Shown piece after piece: positions 48,291 through 59,444 of a DNA stretch of 64,000 bases. The position numbers and the translations under genes were made by a program. The stretch is from Ophiodon elongatus (taxonomy: Eukaryota; Chordata; Actinopteri; Perciformes; Hexagrammidae): contig JACSYO010002173.1 of assembly GCA_016806645.1 (NCBI GenBank), positions 62,001 to 126,000 on the forward strand, written 5' to 3'. The notes beneath the pieces are model-generated. The model was not told the origin of the DNA. It saw nothing but the letters and a program-made list of their open reading frames with translations, and ran no database searches. Each line of letters starts with the position of its first letter. Position 1 is the stretch's first letter.

Positions 48291-51039
48291 TCAGCAAAAC
48301 CTACAAGGTGGCCCTTGAATATCAGCTACAATCTCTTATCATGCACTGGGAAATGGTGGGAGTTGAGGAAATTAGTTTTCCACTCGTCCACAGCTCAGTG
48401 GGCCACCTCCCCCTTCTCCACCTCCGCCCTTAGACCAGTGCGGCTCTAATCTGCATCAACGATGCCTGTTATGAGCTGTATCGGTGACTACCCCTCACCA
48501 CTTGGCCCGTCTCATCACCAGAGGGTAAAAGGAGGTCAGGCCCACTGGTCACATCAGCCAAACCTGCTTCATTAAAGGAAGGTGGAGTAAGGATAGAGGG
48601 GTGTCCCCTTCCAAGGATAATTCTGTCACACAGCTAATATGCTAAGTGTTGCATAAGTACATCACTGTGCCTCCCTATGTACATAATGTGGTGCTGAGAA
48701 GGACTTTAATTCCATGTGACAGGGACATTATGTTGTGAGGGCTCTCAGGAGGGGGTGAGATAGGAGTTGGGGCCAAGATTAGAGTCAGACCTGGATGTAT
48801 TAGAGAGACAGGGACTCAGTTTCCTTCCTACAGACATAGAAAGGCTTTTAAGCACCAATTGTGGCTGCTTTTTGAATAATAAACGCTTGAGAAAACAAGC
48901 TGCAAAACAGAAGATTGCAATCTCTGTTATTTTCTTTTTCCGCTGCACAAGAGACTATCTGCTTAGATAGCTGTTCAGCATTGGCATTTCCTGAACAAAT
49001 ATTTACAGATAGCGCTCATGTATCCTTTTACAAGCAGATCAATCAATATTTACTCATGAGTCAAATGCAAACTGCTACAGTCCTCTACTGCCAGCTATAA
49101 TGGGGTGATAATCGCACAAATAGGATGACTGCTTTGTATAGTGCTTCATCAGTTCAAAGCAGCAGAGAACATATCACAGCATTCATTATTCATTCTCATT
49201 TTTATAACCACTGAGATATTAGAGGTGAGCAGAAACACACACATACACAACACACATGTTGATTAATGCCTGGGCAAAATTAATTAAAAAGTTGACGCAA
49301 TTATTGATTTACACGCTTTAATCACAGGCAACTGGCTTTATATTGAACCCAGTTACTCCGCCAAGCTTTATAACAATATTGTGTAGATTCTTAAGCCCAT
49401 CGTACAGTATGTATGCACAGAGCTGAACTTGCACGGTGCATAATCACACTTTCTGGTCACATCTTTTGAAACTGTAGGGACTTGACCCTATGCCTCAGTG
49501 GCTTGTCTTGAATCTATCAAAGTGCTGAGGCAAAACTCAGCCGGCTGCTGTCAGAGATATGAAGAGCCAAAGAGGATGAGGTCACTCCGAAATTGTGCTA
49601 CATTAGGTATTTCCATCTCTACAACTGTGTGCAGTAGCAAACAATTAAATAGATCCAAATGTGCAACCTGAAAATCCACAAATCAGTAAGAACTTGAATG
49701 TCACTCACAGAAAATCACATGAGAATGAAACTGTTTGAAGCAAGTCTGCTTGTAACACACACAAGAAAAAAAACAGAAAAAGATGATGGAGCATGCAACT
49801 TAGAACATGCGAATAGAGCTTGTTTTCTCTGCAGAACCACCACTTAATCACAGCCATACATCCCTTTTCCAGGCTCAAATGGATCTCAGACTTACCCCCC
49901 AACTGATAGCGCTTCTTCACCTGACAGAGCAGCCGGGCCTTTCATGCCATGCAGAAATGCAAGCAGGCAATCCATACGTTTCCCACAGACAACATGACAG
50001 AAGTGGAGAGGGCATGCTCGCATTCCTCTCATGTTCAAATCACCCCGAGCAGGTTGTGTTGTGGATGAGTGGGAGGGGATCGAGAGATAAGAGAGATATT
50101 GGATTTGCTCGATGTTAGTGCTTCGAGCTCTGTTGAATGATTTTTTTTTTTCTATTTGCCCTGATTTCGGCTTGTATCTTCTTTTTTTGGCATGCATGCA
50201 GAAATGAAGTGAGTGTGCAGGTGACCGCGCTAGCAGGATTAGTATGGTGTTCAGTCCTTCACTGATCTAATTTTAGGACACATCATGCCTCCCACCACCC
50301 CTCCTCCCTATCACCAGACGTGTGTTTATTTTGTACAGGATTCATGTCAAATAGCGAGGTGAGGATGGGAGACGATGGAGAACAGGTAATCCTCTTTTTG
50401 TGTTTGCCATTGCACGTACAAGCATAATCCAGCTATGCTGAATTACAGGAGGCTACATCTATTTCATAGCAGTAAAGATAGCATCAAGGTCTTATATGCT
50501 GTTTTTGACTCTGCAGTGCAGTGTTGGGGGTCTTAGAGATTCCTTCTTTATCAGCTTCATTATGATGACCGTTCTGCCCTTTGAGTGTAATGAGACTGCC
50601 TCTCAAGAGGGAGGAAGGGGGTCTTGGTTGGTCATCTCTTCCTTTTCCTTGTGCTTTGTTACACACACACGTAGACATGCCATCTGAGGCCATGAAAAAG
50701 GTACACAAGCGCTGGACGTGACCGGACAGTACAATAGCAGTGTTTATGGTTTAAGTTGATGTCTGCTTTCTCTTTGAAGTCACCTCTGCAGACATGGAAG
50801 GATTGTCAATAGGACACGACAAGTGATGTAATAAGCTGCACTCAATGACATGGAATAACACGTAGCTTTCATGCATATTTCATGCTCGTGGTCTAATACA
50901 TCATGCACGACAAAGCACTTGGAATACAAGGAATGTTGGAGGATGTCACACATCTACTCCCTCTGTAAAGTTGCTCATTGGGCAAATGTGGTTATGGCTG
51001 TGAGCACAGTTTTTCTTTCTTTTTTTTTTTTCCCTGCTA

Positions 51040-51385
51040 GCGGTTAGAGATGACAATGTCGGTTGGTTGGTCGGTTCACCACTTTGGTCTAGACTGAAAT
51101 AGCTCAGCAACTATGGGATGGATTGCCATGAGGTCTACAGAGGATGAATCCCAACGACTTTGGTGATCCACTGACATTTCCTCTAGCACCACTGTGAGGT
51201 TCACATTTGTGAATTTTAGTAAAACGTCTCAACAATTATTGGCTGGATTGCCTTGAATTTGCTACACAAATAGCAAAGGATGAAATGCACTACTTTTGAT
51301 GATCCCCTACTTTTCATCAGGTCCACATTTTCAATCTGTCCTAAACTTTGGTTTATGACCAAATACATGTAAAAAAAAAAGCATG
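51040..51385 (+). repeat. Dispersed percomorph repeat, forward copy
   Basis: Landmarks: GTTGGTTGGTCGGTTCACCA, GGGATGGATTGCCATGAGG, CTACAGAGGATGAATCCCAA, TCTAGCACCACTGTGAGGTT, TGGCTGGATTGCCTTGAAT, TTGGTTTATGACCAAATAC. It carries two internal cycles of the motif 'ACTAT(T)GGNTGGATTGCC', as expected for this repeat. Confidence 0.6.
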
Positions 51386-53460
51386 TAGCCCCACAGAGCC
51401 ACGCGCATGACTTTAGACTCTTGGTCGAGGATCATAACATAGAAGGAGCTATTCAAAAGGGTCAGCAGCAAAGGGAAAACACAGGTGAAGATGTGGGCCA
51501 GTTTTTTCTAAAGCAGTCAAACAAGAACTTTCCCTGTCTGATAAAAGCTCCACTCAGGGGTAAGGACATGATGTGGAGCATACCCAAGCCAAGGGCATGT
51601 GACCTGAACGTTATGGACTATTTTCAGCATATAGTTTATAAAACGTTAAGTGCAGAGAGTGTGCAAATTGTGATTGAAAAGAATGTCTGAGGCAAATAGT
51701 AATCAATGAAATGATATCCATATTTTGCCTTTGGGCGTTAAGCAGCGATGACCCATATTCACACAGAGAGTTCATTGATAGTGACATATCTCTTGGTATT
51801 TCAAATGTCACATAACTCGCAGCGATGCGTCATGTGTAGGCCTTCACTCAAAAGTAGTTCAAGTCGGAAATGGTTTGAAGTCACAGAGCACTGCCATTCT
51901 GAGAAAGTAAACAATCAAAGAGCTTGTCGTCATTTTCTAGTGTACTGAATGCGTAAGAAAAGGCCTCAGGATTGGAAGTGTATAGCAAAAAAACGTAATG
52001 CCTGTGCCCAACAATGTGGGATGCCGGTTTTTCAAGGGCAGACATCTGCGCAGGAGTGCGCATTAGTCTTGTGTTAATATTGACAGGAGGAAACAAGAAA
52101 TGAGAGGTCAAGAAGAAGAAGAGTGGGGGAGGATAGGATCGTCTGGACACTCAGACGTTGTGACTGAAAAAGAGATGGAACAGAGAATACAACCGAGAGG
52201 ATAGAAATTAAAAGAATAAAGATGCCGATTAGACATGACATAGATTTAAAGTGTCAGTGCCGTGAAAATACATCTTCACACGTTTTTTTTTTTTGTCTAA
52301 TTTGGAGGCACAGTTTTGTGGATAGCAGCAATCTCCGGTTTGAAGATGTAACCTCTTTTCTCCGTCATCTTGAGCAGCTTTGTCTGCAGTAAACAAGCCA
52401 CAGTAAAGGGGAATGGAGGACAGGACACTTACATCAACAGAGCGCGTACATCATTCTGTCACCTGACATGTTGGCACTGATTCTCCCGGACCAGATAATA
52501 GACAAGAAAACTAGTTTGTTGTGCCCCCGCAGCGAGGAGTGTGGACATAAATGCACACAATCTCCATTTACTCCAAACACCTCAACATAATGACATTGTA
52601 AAAGCAACACTTCTAGTGTCCTGGGGCTTTTATGGGATGCTGACACATCACCAGAAAAACAAACTCTTAACTCAGGAAGTATGCTTCTCCATTCTGTATA
52701 ACAATGTGTGTACTATGGGTTAGGCAGGATAGTACAGAAATGCAGCACTGACCAACACTCTGTTTAATTAAAGATCCTCTTGGCTCTCACAAGTGCTTTG
52801 AACAATTTGACGCTGTGGTGATAGAGACGTATGATCAGCCTGGACCAATGGTACGAGCCCAACTCTTCTCTCTTGGGTCTAATTTATTGATGCGCCAGGA
52901 CTCGGTGCAAGCTTTACTGTACGCGCATGTGCTTATGAAAGCTTTGATTTATATTTTTTTCGCCCACGCCTCAGCATGTCTCTCCCAGGGACAAAGCACC
53001 AACCATTTTTAACCTCTGATTCCTTCATGGTATCAATCTGCACCGACTCTGCTGCACTCCTCTGTCACCCAGCATGGTTGCTGTATCAGCCCGGAGAGGG
53101 GAATCATGGCATGCTGTCCTAATTTGGACTATTTTTTAATCCTTAGTGCTTGACGTCTCACGGCTGGTGGCGACGCTAAGCTGCTAATGCACGCTGTCCC
53201 CTCCTTCGGCTGACATGACCACAATCATTCCTGAAAACAACCATGAACACGGCAGGGCACATGACAATGATGTACCACCTACACCTGCGTGTTGGGTTCA
53301 GTCAGTGTCCCCGTACATGTAGTAGAGTCTGTGCTGCTGGTTTTGTGATGCACTTAGAGCGTAAAAGCAAGATGGGCGACGTGCGACGGCCTCCAAAAAA
53401 CTTCTAAACGACTTCAGACTTCGAAGTGTACATATCGTCCTCAGTGAAGCAGATGTCCAG

Positions 53461-53461
<1 letters not shown>

Positions 53462-53518
<57 letters not shown>
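53462..53518. repeat. (GT)n microsatellite
   Basis: A pure run of about 28 GT units in the pak6-bub1b interval. Confidence 0.95.
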
Positions 53519-54199
53519 ATGCACCAAAGATACCTTCTCTGTCACCTCCTCTACCCTTTCCTTCCTCCTCCTTGAATATCAATGAGTAACCTGAGACACA
53601 ACCACATGGTAGTTTAAGAAGTGCAGCGCCTCAGTTACATCATTATCAGACTTATGAAATGCACCACTAAAAACACAAATACAGAGAATACAATTTAGAT
53701 CAAATTCAAAGTCCTTTGTGTTGATCCCGTACAGTATATGTCTGCAGTCACAACTCCTAAGCAAGTGCATGAATGTTGCAGTTCTGTCAATAAGAATGAG
53801 TGCAAAGGTGATGCTAAAGCGTTGGACAAAAACTAAAATCTATACACTTCTTTAAAGCACCTTAGCCTTAAATTAATTTTCACTGGGGATTTTGCATCTA
53901 ATAGAGAGACTAAAAGAGAAACCTGACCTGTTTTCAACAAGAGTAGATTCCTTGTTTATTAATGTCTCAAATTCAGAGTCAAACAGAGCACAGTTCTCCC
54001 ACGTTCATGCAAGCTTTTACACAACAAGTTTTCTACATTTAAGTATGAAAGTAAATACTGTGAACTAAATTTGTCACATCAGTCTCCTCTGTGCTTGCTT
54101 TCCCACACCCTCCATCTACGGATGTGTGTGTACATACAGCTTGAAGCTTGAATCCTTATGCACTGGTAAGACCAGAAAGATCAGCTGAGAACTCAGCCA

Positions 54200-54212
54200 T
54201 ACACACACACAC

Positions 54213-54276
<64 letters not shown>
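54200..54276. repeat. (CA)n microsatellite
   Basis: About 38 CA units with one CTAA interruption near the left end. Confidence 0.95.
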
Positions 54277-54279
<3 letters not shown>

Positions 54280-55234
54280 AATACACAATGGTAAAAAAAA
54301 CAGGAAGCTTCTGTCCACAGTGCCCATAGCAATGGCACAGTCTGTATTTGTCAAGTGTGATCCATCTCAAGGAGATTGTTGTATCCTTTTATTTGAATAG
54401 AGGTTGAGGACAGAAGAGGCAGAGACTCAGAGGGAGAAAGGGGATGTGGGGATTTTGAGCAGGGGTGAACATAAGGTGAAGGCTCTTTTGAGATGCAGTC
54501 CATCCACTGAATACATCCAGCAACCCTCTCTGTCTGTTTTTTCCTCCATTTCTCCCCCACATCAGCACCTGGCTGCACTGCATTCTGTTCACAGCCTTTC
54601 CACCTCCTTCTTCTCTTCCTCCACCAAAGCTGATGCCAACCGACGGCGTACACTAGCCTGCTCTTTATCAATGACGTTAAGCCTCTTTTCCTCCCCCCCT
54701 CTTTACCCTACTCTCCTCTCCGTGGAAAGAGGAAACAGGGGCTCTGGAGGGATACATCTTTGTTAGAAGAGGAAGAAAAAAATAAGGCATCTCCCTTACC
54801 TTGCCGTCTAGTGAAGAGGAGAGCCTCTCTCCTTCAGGAAGGATTGGAAGCGGGAGTGCGCACACACACACTTGCATACACTATTATACACTCACACTCA
54901 CATTCACACACATACACTCACACATGGACATACACGCTCTCCCTCTCTCTCATACAACGACGAGGAGTGCTGGCTCTCAAGCAAGCGCACACTGCAGGCT
55001 GCCGCTTGCCTGGGAAAGCCTGATGCGTTCCTCCCTCCAGGCAGAAGCACACACTGCCATCTCAAAGGCTCTTTGTTGGGGCTGATTCATCCCCGGCTCT
55101 GTGGCTGAGTGCTGGTCCGTGTACCGGTGCCTGCTCCTGGGGACACAGGGTGACCGTACAAAGAAGGGAAAACGCCATGAAGAGGAAAGACAGCATCCAG
55201 GAGGAGAGACTATCACGGCCCCATATAGCTCCTT

Positions 55235-55281
55235 CCATCCCCCCCTCTCCCTCTCCGTCTCTGGCTCGCTGTCGCTCTCTT

Positions 55282-55375
<94 letters not shown>

Positions 55376-55395
55376 CCTCCCTCCCTCTCTCTTTA
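55235..55395. repeat. Polypyrimidine tract with (CA)n and (CCCT)n
   Basis: A CT-rich run (55235-55288) leads into about 42 CA units (55289-55373, two CG interruptions) and then CCCT repeats to about 55395. Apparent long frames on both strands here are low-complexity shadows. Confidence 0.9.
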
Positions 55396-57217
55396 TCACT
55401 TCCCTCCTTCTCTACCTCCTCCTACTCCCTCATTGGGCTGCAAAAGAATTGATAGCAGCGTGCGCATGTGTGTGTGTGTGTGTTTTTAAGCTGGTTTCTA
55501 GTGACTGTAAGAAGAGGAGAGCTCCACTACACCTCATCACCTGGGATACCGTTCACCCACCTCCCTGCCTTCCACCGTGCTCCCTCTGTCTCCTTTGCAC
55601 GCAACGTGGGTGACACGAGAACACGAGGGTGCCGCTGCGTTCGCCCAGTGTGCTGCTGTTCAGTCAAATGCATTATCCATTGAATGACAGGGTCAGGGAT
55701 GGCAGATGGCGGGAGGGGTTGTTGTATCTGTGTGCGTTAAGTAGGGGGGCGGGGGGGTATTTCTGTTGAGGGTGCAATCATCATGCTCACAATCTCTTCA
55801 CAGTCCATTGTGACCCAAAAATCATTGTGTATGAAGAAACTGAAGTTACAACAGTGCCCCAGTCTAGCGTCCTCATTATTTGACTGAAGTATTCCCTTCT
55901 CCTTTCACCACAATCATTTCCTGAATTATTTATACAACCAGACACAAAGCAGGAAAATGTATTAGGGTCAAGTCATGCAGAAATTGCTTGCAGAGTGAGC
56001 CAGATTTGGGGCATACATGTTATACATGGGGTTTGGATATGATGAATTGCTTGCAAAGGCACTATAACAAGCTTAAATGATGATGTTCCTCCTCACACAT
56101 CAAATAAACTCAAGTGAAAAAGGCTCCACTGAACCAATCTGCATGACAAAGACAGATTTGCCTGTTGGGGGTATAGCAGACACAACCCCTCCCTCTCTTT
56201 CACTCTTACTTGTCAGCATTATTGTCACAGATATTTTTTTTGCTTGGTTATATTTTTTTACTGCTCCGCACGACTTATTTTCCTGATTTCTTTTGAGCTC
56301 AGAGCTGAGAACAGCCATCTTGTAATTGGTGTCTTTATGCAAAAAATGGTACAGTCCTGTTTGCTCTCGCTATCTCTGCTTGGTCTGTGTGAAGGGAAAC
56401 TGAATGGGTCAAAAGGTCAATTAATGAAACACTTCTGCTTTCAGGATCAGGTTTACTGAATCTGACCCCTGAAAATAAATACAGCAATTACATAATAAGA
56501 AATAAATGACATAGGTCATTATTCAAAGAGTTCATTTTATTAAATAGAATGTGTTTGTCTCTCTTGGCCTAAATACTGTTGTACCATTGTTAAGAAAAAA
56601 GATTGTAAATTAATACATTTATAATTGTTGTGCATGTGCAAGATATGTGGTTATATAGTATATTGTCTCTGTAATGACACATTATTTGATCATTCTTTTG
56701 TTAGCATGTCTCTATGGAGAGCAATTCTAATGGTAACTAAGATTTCTGTTAGATTCAAATGTATTTGTCAGCTTCACTGTCAGACTTCATGACCTTGCTA
56801 AAGCATCTCCTGAAAACATTGAACCCCCCCCCTCCCTCCCTCCCCCCCACCCAACCCCCCCATTTGTATGAATAGTAGAAAACAGCTTGTGATGTAAAAA
56901 AGGGCTTACGGTGACAAGAGCAGTCTTAAACCACAGTGTCATTAAAATGAAAGCCTGGGGGGTGTATAAGTGATACTGCCTTAATTGTTTGCATTTCAAT
57001 TTGTTCTATTGTTTAGGATGAATTTGTTAGGATTACTCCAGGGGTTATCAGGGTTCATACAGTTAAATCAAATGTAATTTCTTCTCAAAATCCATTGACA
57101 TTTCTAGATGACCTATAAATCCGTTATATTTTCTATAACAGTAAGGCAACTAGAGTAGTTATTAAGACAACGCTTGTGTTATTCTCCTGCTTAACAAGTG
57201 AGCAAAAATGCTCATGG

Positions 57218-57350
57218 TACTGTAAGTCATAATTATGACACAAAACATCACAATTATGACATATTAAGTCAAAATTGTGAGATGGGAAGTCATAATTTTG
57301 ATTTAATAGGTTCAGAAATGTTGACATAGTAGGTCAACATTAAGGGATAT
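57218..57350. repeat. Degenerate tandem repeat
   Basis: Loose repeats of a GTCATAATTATGACATATTA-like unit, including partially palindromic cores (TCATAATTATGA, CAATTATGACATATTAAGTC). No coding content. Confidence 0.6.
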
Positions 57351-58735
57351 TAAGTAAAAAAATATGAGCTACTATAAGTTATTTTCATCATGAATAACTT
57401 CCATAATGTTTTTTTCATTTCCTGGCTTGAATGGGTCTCCATGCTTTTTCTTCAATACATTGGTCTCGTGATTTGCTGCTGCACTTTTGGAGGCTCTTCC
57501 CACTCCATGCCTGCACAGCGAGCCAAGTGCAGTTCATCTTGATGCAAAGTGTCTACTCACTTCTAAGTGATACTGTAGAGGCTTAGGCAGACATCTTCCT
57601 GTGAAGCGGTGCATGCAAAGGCACACCGTACAAATAGGTTAAGAGCTCTGACTGCATGGGCCATGAGTGTTCTTGTCTGTCAAAGTAACAGTGCGGGACA
57701 AAAGCTCTTCTCTGATGGCCCGTCCAAAGCGCATTAAGGAAAGGTAGCTTGCTTGTACCATCTGTCCACTGCAGTAAGGGAGAGCTATGGATTTTCTGTC
57801 TGAGACGCTATCGGAGTCACTGGCTGCTTGCTTTCATGAGATGAACTTTTAATAAGTCCTGCCAAATAGCGAACCATAGAGGATGCATTATGATGTGGTT
57901 ATGCTGTGTTATTATGATGGGAGTGCATCATGTTGCGTATCATTTATCACAGAATTTCAGCTGCTCTCAGTGCAAAGCCAAAATTTAAAGTAGACAGTTT
58001 GGGAACTCACCAGTTGAGAGGATCTTGGCTGGCAGTGTCATATTTCCAGAATGAGATTAAAGTCTGTTACTCCAGTGCTCCATGAGCATGTAACAGCAGC
58101 AACGCTCTGTTCCACAGTACATCAGGGTAGTGACCTCTTGGGGATAACCGAGGCCTGCTCTGCCCACAACTGCAAAGGGTGGATTTTACTTGCTAATGAG
58201 CCAACCACCTATCTTCTAGCCATTCATCAAAGTCCGCCCTGCGAGCTGCCTGTGTGTGAAGTACATCCCATCATCACTGTAGATTAGGTTTACTCCCACC
58301 ATTTTAGTCAGCGGGCTTCTGGGTAACCTCTCCTGGACAATGATTAACATTTGGCCAGCAGAATGCATGATTTGCTAATAAAAGTCTTATGCCTGGTGTT
58401 GGGATTTCTTAAAATAAAACACAAGGATACCCTGCAGTGAGGACATTAAATTAAGTCACTTCCTGAGAATAAGTAGCAATAATGATGATATTTATAACTA
58501 TTTGGATGCAGAATGTTTGTTTTTATTCATGCACACCAGTGTTGACTCTTTAAACTGCTGCAACAGATTACAGCCAGCACTAAATTATTCTTGCTCTCTA
58601 TTAGTAATCCAAATACCGTCACCAAGAAAACAATCCATGCTTTCCCTTGCATGTCCCCTGCTGAGACAGCATTACTAAACCCCTGTCTAAAATAAAAACA
58701 AACTTCCCTCGTCATCAGCCAGACATTTGGACAAG

Positions 58736-58741
58736 TTTATT
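58736..58741 (-). terminator. Poly(A) signal of the bub1b homologue
   Basis: AATAAA on the minus strand, about 700 bases past the stop codon, consistent with an ordinary 3' UTR that ends before any further exon. Its presence supports the idea that the transcript really ends here. An internal poly(A) site of a longer gene is the alternative. Confidence 0.45.
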
Positions 58742-59444
58742 GAACACCGATGATACATGGCCTAGAAGGGACATTTCACTCTGAGACATTAAACCCAGAT
58801 GAATTACCTCACTGAAGCCCTCTTTCAACTGTGTTCAAATTGTTGTGAAACATTTGCTCAAGAAATACTGAACAAGACAGATCAACTTAAAAAGGCAGCA
58901 CGTAAATAAAACAAACTGTTCTTAAGAACAAAGCAATTAGGGAAAATAGACAAATGGAGTAAGCAGGAAATTAGGGATAAGTACGACTAGTATGTCTATA
59001 GCGGAGCTGTTTAGTATTTACAAGGGGCAGACGTATGACAATATAACAAATCCAGTAGGCCTTTAAATACTACTGGGAACCATATGTTATTTCTTTTTTG
59101 TTGTTCAAATTGTGTAAATGATTATCCAAGTTATCCGTTTTGCAGTTTTTGGTATTTTGTAATGGATTAAATTACAGTGTACGAGTGTTTCCATTATTTG
59201 GTCCCATCTTCATATTCTAATGAATCCAACACAACTAAAAGACTGGGCCTTCAGTTCAAAGCTTGTCTTTTTACTTCTCTGAGAAACTGGATCTCTAGGA
59301 ACAACATATATACAGCAGGAGAAACGATACATAGCATTAACTACATGATACTTGCAGATTATATCTTGTCTAAATGAAAAATCCCATAACAAAAAGAAGA
59401 AGAGAAACAAAAATGCAATAAAAATGTCAGTCTTTTTAGATGCA

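Larger units (their letters stand above)
46964..58715. other. Gene-poor interval between pak6 and bub1b
   Basis: About 12 kb with no recognisable protein-coding exon on either strand. In particular no kinase motif (such as HGDLSP or a DFS/DFG) was seen on the minus strand, where BubR1 C-terminal exons would be expected. One or more non-coding 5' exons of pak6 must lie at higher coordinates than 46963, most plausibly here, but none can be fixed. Contents include dispersed repeats near 47.8 and 51.1 kb, three long CA/GT tracts, a C-rich tract (56824-56863) and a degenerate GTCATAATTATGAC-type tandem at 57218-57350. Confidence 0.5.

Noticed and set aside
55062..55452. Apparent proteins rich in VCVC or HTHT
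   Set aside because: Translations of a CA/GT microsatellite. The same holds at 4.6, 7.9, 27.6, 53.5 and 54.2 kb, and for IYIY frames over AT repeats at 6.4, 33.5, 35.2 and 62.9 kb.
56824..56863. G-quadruplex-like control element in the C-rich tract
   Set aside because: The minus strand is G-rich, but the tract is irregular, far from any mapped promoter and typical of simple-sequence drift.
46964..59444. Hidden C-terminal exons of bub1b
   Set aside because: The minus strand was read for kinase-like motifs (HGDLSP, DFS/DFG, glycine-rich loop) and none was found, although very short exons cannot be excluded by eye.
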